This document shows positions 54,627 to 64,000 of a DNA stretch of 64,000 nucleotides, piece by piece. Every line of letters starts with the position of its first letter. Position 1 is the stretch's first letter. The translations under genes were made by a program, and so were the position numbers. Under the pieces are notes generated by a model, which had not been told where the DNA came from, did not search any database, and worked only from the letters and a program-made list of their open reading frames with translations. Origin of the DNA: Hemibagrus wyckioides (lineage: Eukaryota; Chordata; Actinopteri; Siluriformes; Bagridae); the NCBI RefSeq assembly GCF_019097595.1, contig NC_080734.1, positions 8,500,392-8,564,391 of the forward strand. The letters are read 5' to 3'.

Positions 54627-55197
54627 GGTGCCAGATCACAGCCAACGTCGACAAAGAGTTCTTTGGATGCAGTGTGTTAATGTAGGACAAGACAATATGT
54701 TGAATTAATACCTGTAATAGAGAATATATGTCCAGCTAGACACAAATGAACACTGTAAGACACACTGTAATACAACTCCAACCATGTCCTGGTCAGGTAC
54801 ATTTGTGGAAAGCCAAGGCAAATTCTTACTAAAATTTTAAGTTCTTGCATCATCACAGGACATGTTGACTAAACACTTACGGTGCTGCATTACGGCCTGC
54901 AGTGTCCATTTTACACCTATAGCACTAAATTAACATCTACAGCTATTCCAAAATGGAATTAAACACTTATAGTTGAATACAACTGTAAGTATTATATTAT
55001 ATTACATTACAACACTCTTACTCAGGGTGCAATGAATTTATTCAAAGTTAAATGAACACGGTTATAGATTACAACATTCTTAGTGTTGATGTAAGAAAAA
55101 AAAAAGTAGATTTAAGCAAACAAAAGTGATTCAATACTAATGGAATTGAATACTAAAGTGTTGTCTTAATGATGAACTACAATGTACAGGATAAATT

Positions 55198-55278
55198 AAC
55201 AGCTCAAGTGGTTAAGGCTCTGGGATGATGATCAAGCCCCAGCACCACCAAGCTGCCACCATTGGGCCCTTGAGCACA
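55198..55278 (+). mobile_element. SINE head fragment abutting the minisatellite
   Basis: Contains AGCTCAAGTGGTTAAGGCTC and ATTGGGCCCTTGAGCA, the first third of the same SINE family. It breaks off exactly where the 60 bp array begins. Confidence 0.7.
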
Positions 55279-56960
55279 CTGTATGGGTTACTTAAACAGG
55301 ACATGGGTTAATTTAACTATTTATGGGTTAATTCAACACTGTGTGGGTTAGATAAGTAGTACATGGGTTAACTTATCAATATATGTGTTCATTCAACACT
55401 GTATGGGTTACTTCAACAGGATATGGGTTCATTTACCAAAATATAGGTTAATTCAACACTGTGTGGGTTAGATAAACAGGACATGGGTTAATATATTAAT
55501 ATATAGGTCAGTTCAACACCCTATGTGGGTTAGATAAACAAAACGTGTTAGTTTAACTACATATTAATTCAACGTGGTATGGGTTGCTTCAACAGGACAT
55601 GGGTTAATTCAACACTGTATGGGTTAGATAAACAAGACATGGGTTAATTAATCAATATATGGGTTAATTCAACAATGTATGGGCTACTTGAACAGGACAT
55701 GGGTTCATTTAACTATATATGCATTACTTCAACACTGTATGGGTTACTTCAACAAGACATGAGTTAATTTATCTATATATCCATTTCATCAACACTGTAT
55801 GGGTTACTTCAACAAGACATGAGTTAATTTATATATATATCCATTTCATCAACACTGTATGGGTTAGATAAGTAGGACATGGGTTAATTTAACTATATAT
55901 AGATTAATTCAACACTACATGGGTTAGATATGTAGGACATGGGTTAATTCAACAATATATGAGTTAATTCAATACTATATGGGTTAAATAAGCAGGACAT
56001 GAGTTAATTTAACTATATATAGATCAATTCAACACTACATGGGTTAGATATGTAGGACATGGGTTAATTCAACAATATATGAGTTAATTCAATACTATAT
56101 GGGTTAAATAAGCAGGACATGAGTTAATTTAACTATATATAGGTTAATTCAATACTATATGGGTTAGATAAGAAGGACATGGGTTAATTTAACACGTATA
56201 TGGGTTAAATCAACACTGTGTGGGTTAGATAAACAGGACATGGGTTAATTTAACTATATATCTCTCTCATCAACACTGTATGGGTTAGATAAACAGGATA
56301 TGGGTTAATTTAACTATATTTGGGTTAGATAAGTAGGACATGGGTTAATTTAACTATATATAGGTTAATTCAATACTATATGGGTTAGATAAGAAGGACA
56401 TGGGTTAATTTAACACGTATATGGGTTAAGTCAACACTGTGTGGGTTAGATAAACAGGACATGGGTTAATTTAACTATATATCCATCTCATCAACACTGT
56501 ATGGGTTAGATAAACAGGATATGAGTTAATTTAACTATATATCCATCTCATCAACACTGTATGGGTTAGATAAACAGGATATGGGTTAATTTAACTATAT
56601 TTGGGTTAGATAAGTAGGACATGGGTTAATTTAACTATATATAGGTTAATTCAATACTATATGGGTTAGATAAGTAGGACATGGGTTAATTTAACTATAT
56701 ATATATAGGTTAATGCAACACTACATGGGTTAAATAAGTAGGACATGGGTTAATTTAACTATATATATATAGGTTAATTCAACACTACATGGGTTAAACA
56801 CAAAGGACATGGGTTAATTTAATTATACATAGATTAATTCAACACTACATGGGTTAGATACGAAGGACATGGGTTAATTTAACACGTATATGGGTTAAGT
56901 CAACACTGTGTGGGTTAGACAAACAGGACATGGGTTAATTTAACAATATATGCATTCATT
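55279..56960 (+). repeat. Minisatellite, 60 bp higher-order unit, about 28 copies
   Basis: The clearest units (about 56340-56700) repeat exactly every 60 bases and contain GACATGGGTTAATTTAACTA, a variable middle and AACACTGTATGGGTTAGATA. Each 60-mer is built from about three shorter pieces, each with GGGTTA. The array runs upstream of the first KIF13B coding exon and is probably in its 5' intron, with sequence diverging towards the left end. Confidence 0.93.
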
Positions 56961-57293
56961 CAACAAGAGTGATTTTAACCCATTATAGCTAAATTCAACA
57001 CTAACAGTGTATATATGAAATCATCATGATGTTGGTTAACTGCACATGAACAATCACAGAAGTGTGACTTCAATACCATGTGTGTGTGTGTTACATCAAT
57101 ACAGTAAAGGTTCACTCGATCCTGGAGGAATAAGACAGGACGATACTTTAAGGGTTAAAAAAATGTAAGCACTCGACTTCCTTATATACTAAACCTAAAG
57201 TCTAAACACCTTATATGGCACATTTCAGTCTGCCGGAGTGTGTGTCCCGACACTGTGTCCAGATCAGAGATATAGTGTTTAATGTGAAGTTAC

Positions 57294-57440
57294 CGTGGTG
57301 TGTAGAAAGTCGCTCCGCTTGGTGTTTAAGCCGAGTTTCTCATTCCTGAGCAGACGGAGAAAGTTTTAATAAAAACAACAACCGACAGCGTGTGGAGATG
57401 AACAGAGAGCACAGAGCGCTGACTGAGCTGGTCTCCAGGC
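57294..57440 (-). other. kif13b: Possible KIF13B 5' untranslated exon
   Basis: On the - strand a sequence richer in G+C than its surroundings ends in CACACCACG|GTAACTTC, a plausible splice donor. The first coding exon has a possible acceptor about 40 bases before its ATG. If joined, the 60 bp minisatellite would be within the first intron. The upstream edge is a guess. Confidence 0.35.
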
Positions 57441-57529
57441 AGGAGAAACAAAAATAAAATCCACTTTCATTACACAACAATGTTTTAAAAAATAATAAAT
57501 AAATCACCGAAGCAAAGTCTCACGGTTGA

Positions 57530-58146
57530 GAACGTCCACCTGTTTCATTTCCGGTCTGTCGCCATTTTACATTTTTAACCTGGAAAAGCCGGAATCCGGT
57601 AAACAGGTGCGCGTGGGTCGATCCTCTGACTGCACGGGTCCGACTTCATCTCACCTCATATATATATTTATATATATATACATGCATAATCTTTATAATA
57701 TGTATATATTTAGCATGCAAATTATATATCACATAACCTAGTTTTTTGTGCATGCCTTCAATTTTTTTTTTCTAAGAAAATGTTGTCCCTCTTTTCTTCA
57801 CTGTACCAGTCACTTTCATGAATAGAACTAACTAAAAACAAAAAGTGGTCAGGAAACTTGTGCTTATCTTTTTTGCATGGAAGAAAAACATCCCGTTTGG
57901 ACTGGAGTGCACTAATCTACCCCCCCAATCCCATTAGGCGCTATAGTCATTCTCTTTATCCAGTTTAAAGTGGGTGGAGATTTATTTATTTTTTAATCGC
58001 AGTACCTTTTCTAACCTAAAGGTGGCGGCTTCAAATTTTTTCTACAAACCGGCAGAATTTACAACCGAAGAAGAACTGAGCCAGGCTAAATCATTAGCGG
58101 TGTTAGCTAGTGCGATTTAATCCATTTCCACCGCACAGTTTCAGAT
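57530..58146. promoter_or_regulatory. Candidate divergent promoter region between KIF13B and INTS9
   Basis: The interval separates the possible KIF13B first exon from the INTS9 start. It contains ETS-like sites (CATTTCCGGT near 57547 and AGCCGGAATCCGG near 57587), GTCGCCATTTT (57557-57568) and GGTGGCGGCTT (58021-58031), the last two resembling YY1 sites. Such sites are common in housekeeping promoters. An AT-rich stretch of about 300 bp between them may mean two separate promoters. Confidence 0.45.
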
Positions 58147-61100
58147 ATGAAATTGGTGAGTTTAAACACAGCGTTTCTTTAAACACTAATGAAACGTGAA
58201 TGCGTGTGCATGATTCAAGTAGAAACACGTAGCACTAAAACATGTGATCAACCTAACAAAGCTAATGTTGTTAAGGCTGCATCTCAAATCGGTCAGCATT
58301 GACTATTTATGTTCACTAGATTAGCCTTAAAGAAATGGCTTCTGCGACCTCCGTAGTGCACTAGGTGGGAAGTGGAGAACAATTTAGGACGCAGCCCAAA
58401 ACTGCCGTATAGAATTTTAACCAGGTTAAAGTATATAAAATGGCGTTTATATTTATCAAACGCATATTAAGTAGATATATTCACAATGGATGAGTGTTAG
58501 AGATTAGAAAGCTAGTTGATTTTGGGGTAAATAATTATAAAATAATACACACTGATGGAGGTGTGTGTACATATACCTCCATCACATACATCAGAAAAAA
58601 AACAGATTATTAACCGGTTTCCACGTGCACCTGTTTTTTCCTTTAAACCCGACGATAAGATTTTGTTACTAGTTTATAAATGTCTTATTGGCAAAGCACA
58701 CTTTTTACTTTTCCCGTTTGTGTCCATGTTCCATGTATGGAAAATAGTGGTGAACACGTTATGAGTAAACACTCAGTGCGTTTACATGCATCCAAATGGT
58801 GCGTTAGAGAATCGGATTAATAGTTCATCAATCAGATTGAAAAGCCTTCATGTAAACACCTCAGTCGATCTAACTGAGCTCGATCCGAATTAAATTTCAG
58901 GTGGGTAGTGTAGATCTGACATATTCCAGTCCCTAAAATAGCTGTGTAAACACTTGAATCCGACTCTTTTACAATCAGATATTAATACAAATATATAAGT
59001 ACCCAAGTTAATTAGTTTTTTCCCTTGTTTGTGCATGAAGATATTACAGTTTTTTTCCTGCTTCTTTTTCAATTCGCTGTCATTTATATAGCACTTTTTT
59101 TTTACAATGCACACAGTTACAAAACAGCTTTACAGAAATTCAGATATAGATTTATATTCTCCGATGAAAAGTCGAAGGAAGGAAAGGAAAAACTTCTTGA
59201 TGTCATGAGTTGTCTTATGTGTTGTCTTATGTAGCACCAGGGGTCTCATTTCACAGTGTACTGCGTCAGCTATATATGGTTGAAATGACAATAAAAGCTG
59301 CTTGGGTTGACTTGATGAAGAAGAAACCTCGAAAGGATCTAGACACAAAACTGAACTCATTCTCTACTAGATATACTCATTATCTTTTCTAATGTAGCAT
59401 TTTTTTTTTATTATTCTAGTATTGTTTGTCTGGTCACCCGACGTTACCTTGCAATGTTCTCAAGTTTAAATGCACCACCATCATGCTGGACTGCGGGCTG
59501 GACACCACCTCAGCTCTGTATTTCCTCCCTCTGCCTCTGGTGCACAGGTCAGTTTTACCAGCACTCATCCCTATACTGGACATCATTTACATTTGTTTTC
59601 CTGAATCGGGGATCATTGTATTCCTAGGACCCTTTTGCATTCACACGGAAAATGATCGTGATTGAGTTAGATTCATCCAGATGCATGGTCTCAGGGTTGT
59701 TTTAGTTCCTAATCTGTCTAACTTCTGTATGTAACACCAGTGAAGTTCATTTGAGAAAGTATACATATTAATTGGCAGTAAATACTGTGCCTGTGGTGAA
59801 TACAGTTTAACGGCAGAAAATCCAATATCTAAAAATCTGAAAAAAATATACCTTGAAACTTGTATTTAAAGGATAGTGCATGTTCTGGATCTATATGCAT
59901 ATAATTACTCAAGATGTAGTATTATTCAACAGATATTATATAGATATGAAATTCTCCCTGGTTGCGTGTTATAGATTAGAAAAGTTTTCTAACTGATTTG
60001 AACACGATTTAACCCATATATAGTAGAGTGATGATGGTGCGTTCGTACACCTCAAACTTTTACATGGCTCCAGAAAAATTGAAAAAAAAAAGAAATGAAT
60101 TCGTTTTTGTTGCAGTCCAAGACTGTCCAAACTTCCAGGATGGGTTTCGAAGGATGGAACAGTGAACCTTGAGAAAGTGAGTATTTTCGGATGATTTCTA
60201 ACACCTGTATACAAAGCTAATGCCATGTAAAAAAAATGAATTTGAATTAAGACAGTACATACTCTCTACATGCTCTCTCTACTCTATGTTGAAGGAGCTA
60301 AAGGAGTGTGCCGGTCGTGTATTCGTGGACTCCGAGCCAGAGTTTTGTCTTCCTGAGGTATGCGTCAAGTCTTTTGGAGATCAGTAATATACCATGACTA
60401 ATAGTGATGGTAATATTACCATATAATTAGCATCTATATCCCCCTCTCAGGTATGCAAACACAACACCAAGCACATGTTACAGTACTGTATTTCCCTGAA
60501 AGTAAGTCCAAATAGAAAGTACTGTTCAGACAGGTTATGTCAGATGAGCAATGTTGCTGGAGGATATCTGTTGTAATTATGAAAGATACACACAGAGTGA
60601 ATTATCTCTGTAATAAATGACTTTAATGGGAGTGTCTTCATGATGTCCACGTAATCATCACACCAAAAGCTCCATGCACAATATGCATGCCTCACAGCTC
60701 ACGTCTGTTAGGAGAAAAGGGACTAAAATGTCCCAAACATTTGTCAGTAATAATATTACCCTTTTTCCCATGTGAAGCCAATCCACTCCAAATAGAGTGC
60801 AGCAACAGATCCTTATGTTCTGTAAGTCACTGTTCCCATTAGAGAGCAAAAATATACCAGGCTACAATTTAAGAAGCTTTTAGTGTTTAGCTTGTTTGCC
60901 TCACACCTCCAGGGTTGGGGGTTTAATTCCTGCCTCTGTCTTGTGTGTGTACTTTGTGGGTTTCCTCCTGGCACTTTGGTTTCCTCCCCCATTTCAAAGA
61001 CATGCACTGTATGCTCATTGGATACACAAAATTGTCCCTATTGTGTTAATGGGTTTGTGAAGGTGCCCTGAGACGGGTTGGTACCCCATCCTGGGTGTCT

Positions 61101-63481
61101 CCCACCTTGTGCCCCAAGTCTTTTAGGATACCCTGCAACCTTGTGTAAGATAAGTGCTAGAAAAAATGGATGGATGAATACAGCACGACAACTAATATCA
61201 ATCGTTTTAGCAAATTTTGCACTTAAGTGAAAACTCAAGTCACAAATCGTTATTGTTCCACATTCATCTTATAAGCTTGGTCTGCCGTTTCTGGATTCAA
61301 GTGGTCTTCTTCTTTCCCCACCAGAGAGACCTGCTCGACCTGTCGAATATCGACGTCATCCTGATATCTAACTACCACTGCATGATGGCTCTTCCCTACA
61401 TCACAGAGCACACCGGCTTCTCAGGCACTGTCTACACCACAGAGCCCACGTTCCAGATCGGCAGGTAACCTACATCTTACTTACAGCACGTTTTTAATAA
61501 ACAACCGAATACAATTGTTTTATAATTTCGGTCGAACCGCATGACCTGGAAACCCTGGGTTCATCACCATGGAATCTGAATTCAGGCTTTCCAGATGTTT
61601 CCTGAACTGAAATAAGATGAGGCAGGATTTCCTGCTTTCTGGAACACATCGTGTACACAGTCACAATTCCTCTGTTTCACAATCAGGGTGTATCAAGTGC
61701 AATTGTCATCAACATGAGAGAACAAGAGAACAAACACGACTAACAGTAATATGACGAAAAGGCATTTGCACATTGAAATAAAAGGTATCTAGTATTAAAC
61801 TAATCAAAGAAAAACAAACGCAATCTGTTAATCATGTTGTGGCACCACAGTGCAAAGGATCATGCAGATACAAGTCTAGGGAGAATATTTATGTCTTATT
61901 AGTATTACAGTTTAATTACACTCTGCAACAACCTCAAGCTAAAATGTCATTAATCTATTATGCTGAAAAACTGTAAATGTGCTACAACTGTGTTTTTTCC
62001 TTTTGCAAGATTTCATTCTGTTCATAAACCTGATGAATACACAATATTTAAGTGACCTGATACTATTTTATGGTCATTTTAAATCTAGTAAATGATTAAA
62101 ATCTTTGAATCCTGCTGTTTGTATACATTTATGGTCTTTCTTGGTGTCAGACTGCTGATGGAGGAGCTGGTTAATTTCATGGAAAGAGTTCCAAAGGCTC
62201 AGACTGCCACCTGCTGGAAGAACAAGGAAATACAAAGGTATTAAAGTGGCGGGGTTTTGAAGCATTATTGAAAATCAAATCTTAACCCATTAAATGAATC
62301 TGTGTAGAATATTAAATTGGTTCGTATCTTTTTAATGGCTAGTCAATTATTAAAATGCATCATGGCCTCTCTACACCTTTAGCCACATGAATAAATGGCA
62401 GTCTTTAAATATGCATGATGAAGGAAATTCCCTTACCTACTCCTGCTGTTTTATACTTTGTGTATTTAGGATGCTGCCTGGTCCTTTGAAGGATGCAGTG
62501 GAAGTGTGGTCGTGGAAAAAGTGCTACAGCATGCAGGAAGTGAACTCTGCTCTCAGCAAAGTGCAGCTCGTGGGCTACTCGCAGAAAGTGGTACGTCCCT
62601 GCGTCTCACACCAGTTCCCTTTCACCACAGCCGTTTATCATCACCACCCTGTTCCTTGCATGCTTTCAACTTCAAGTAAACGTCTGGTTCATTGACATTT
62701 ACTGACATTATGGATGGGCAACATGGTGAAACCGATCAAACCACTATACTTTTCAGAATACACCGTAAATGTCATGACATTTAGGTTTCTGAATAGGTTA
62801 TGAAAGACAGCACACCAACCAAAGCGCAGTATCACAAAACCCACACAATCTGTTGTTACTGACTTTAGTGCGTTAAATAAAAAAGCTGCACACTGGAAAA
62901 TAATTAAATTTGGGGTGGTAACATCACCACCACTATGCATCAGGTAAGTAAAGAAGGCTGGTTTGTTCCTAAATGTTAAGGAGACGGAGGAGATGACTAA
63001 TAATAAATAACTGGTACATTAATATTGAGGGCTGTGTTTTTGTTTTTCTCTTTCTCCTCCCTGACATTAGGAGTTGTTTGGTGCGGTGCAGGTCACCCCA
63101 TTGAGCTCCGGCTATTCCCTGGGCAGTTCAAACTGGATCATTCAGTCGCACTACGAGAAAGTGTCCTATGTCTCCGGCTCGTCCTTGCTCACCACACACC
63201 CTCAGGTCAGCAACTTTACTGAGCATGCTCACTACCCTGCTGCATGTCGGTGAAACAAACTTAAAAAAGTTATGTATCCTTAGCATTATTTTCTGCTGAT
63301 AAAGCATTCTGGGCTAGCAGAGCAGCAGTAGGGTTTTGTTTAGACTCAATCATGTTGTGTTTTTTGCAGCCTATGGACCAGAGCTCTCTGAAGAACAGTG
63401 ACGTTTTGATCCTAACCGGTCTGACACAGATCCCCACGGCCAACCCGGACGGCATGCTAGGGGAGTTCTGCAGCAACCTGG
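58147..63481 (+). CDS. ints9: INTS9 (Integrator subunit 9), 5' part; continues beyond window
   Basis: INTS9 is the CPSF100-like partner of INTS11 in the Integrator complex, which cleaves snRNA precursors and nascent transcripts in the nucleus. Exons: 58147-58155, 59420-59547, 60116-60176, 60295-60357, 61325-61464, 62151-62237, 62470-62590, 63071-63205, 63370-63481. These give 285 codons plus one base in a closed frame, of about 658 in human INTS9. The start [20 protein letters not shown] and later segments ([35 protein letters not shown]) are near-identical to mammals. The fold is metallo-beta-lactamase-like, but SNYHCMM stands where INTS11 has its HxHxDH zinc ligands, consistent with a non-catalytic subunit. 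Exon 1 carries only three codons. Confidence 0.96.
58770..58985. repeat. Candidate palindromic repeat (MITE-like)
   Basis: Has outward-facing similar ends (GTGCGTTTACATGC at left, GCTGTGTAAACAC at right) and internal inverted pieces such as AATCGGATTAA and AATCAGATT. It lies in INTS9 intron 1. No clear target-site duplication was found. Confidence 0.4.
60880..61185 (+). mobile_element. SINE-like dispersed repeat
   Basis: Contains TTTGTGGGTTTCCTCCTGGC, GTTTCCTCCCCCATTTCAAA, GAGACGGGTTGGTACCCCAT and an end rich in GGATGGATG, a pattern very common in fish and other vertebrates. The start has a tRNA B-box-like GGTTTAATTCC. It lies in INTS9 intron 4. Confidence 0.65.
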
Positions 63482-64000
63482 GTCAGTTGAGGAAAGATTG
63501 CTCCCACACTTTGTGTATTTGCTGTGTGTTTCCGTAATCTAGGGATTCATTATCCTTGTTTACATGTCAGCCATGCGTTAATTACAGTGTAGTACTAAAT
63601 ATAAACCAGACATGAAAAGGATATTAAAATGTGTTTAGTGTTTCAAGCATTTCGGGTAAAACCGATGATACATCAAGAGCTAAATATTATACTGCAGTTC
63701 TGTATATAGTGCAGAGTTTTGACATTTTGTTTTACTCATACCTGAAAGCCAAATGGAGAATATCCAGTGCTCTTGTGAAATCCCATATCGCACATTAATT
63801 GATCTAGCTTGTGTAGAACACACAACGCTGTGTGTGGGGCTCATTTCACACACAGGGATCATATCTCTTATCTCTGTCAGTTTGAAGAATTGCCAAGCCT
63901 CATTCCGTGTAAATGAATCATAAACCCTATTCTGCCTCTGCCCCTAATTTATTTCATTCTTACTTCTCACTTACCTTTTTATTTCTTTTACTCTCTCTTT
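63482..64000 (+). other. ints9: INTS9 intron 9, incomplete
   Basis: Begins with GTCAGTTG after a split Ala codon. No further exon is visible before the window ends. Confidence 0.8.

Noticed and set aside
55279..56960. Interstitial telomere sequence
   Set aside because: The GGGTTA hexamers are single within each 20 bp piece and never occur as tandem TTAGGG, so this is a minisatellite and not a telomere remnant.
60440..60500. A possible extra INTS9 exon after CCCCTCTCAG at 60451
   Set aside because: The following bases contain no matching INTS9 sequence, and joining exon 4 directly to exon 5 at 61325 keeps frame and family sequence.

Overview
This is a fragment of a bony-fish chromosome, most likely an otophysan such as a catfish. 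Three multi-exon genes with vertebrate-type introns can be read. The introns are short and full of dinucleotide repeats. The transposon load is dominated by several Tc1-like families with tRNA-derived SINEs and scraps of LINE and hAT elements, which is typical of fish and heavy even for them. The catfish suggestion is an inference from the Tc1 content and repeat sequences, not a proven assignment.

Layout. Bases 1-7234 carry no recognised gene; they hold dispersed repeats and a large inverted duplication (3723-5782) with a dead hAT fragment in its loop. HMBOX1 (homeobox-containing 1, also called HOT1) runs on the + strand from an ATG at 7236 to a stop at 16454 in nine coding exons, followed by a probable 4 kb 3' UTR. 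Bases 20520-24054 separate two convergent genes and hold Tc1 debris. KIF13B (kinesin-3 family, also called GAKIN) fills 24055-54626 on the - strand in 41 coding exons; splicing by eye keeps one open frame of 1,933 codons plus stop. An apparently intact Tc1-like transposon lies in one of its introns, antisense to the gene. A 60 bp minisatellite of about 1.7 kb lies just upstream of the first KIF13B coding exon. INTS9 (Integrator subunit 9) starts at 58147 on the + strand and leaves the window after nine coding exons.

The genes do unrelated jobs: HMBOX1 is a homeodomain protein that binds DNA and telomere repeats, KIF13B is a plus-end microtubule motor for PIP3 and MAGUK cargo, and INTS9 is the non-catalytic partner of the INTS11 RNA endonuclease. 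Their link is synteny. The same three genes are neighbours on human 8p21.1, but there INTS9 is head-to-head with HMBOX1, while here it is head-to-head with KIF13B. One inversion of the HMBOX1-KIF13B block explains the difference.

I did not find a clearly new biological system. The most noteworthy items are the altered gene order, the intact Tc1 copy, two candidate GC-AG introns and a 13-nt microexon in KIF13B, splice acceptors built from CT microsatellites, an optional-looking 28-residue HMBOX1 exon, and several fold-back or nested transposon structures. All exon boundaries were placed by eye from GT/GC-AG signals, frame continuity and remembered family sequence, so individual edges may be off by a base or two.
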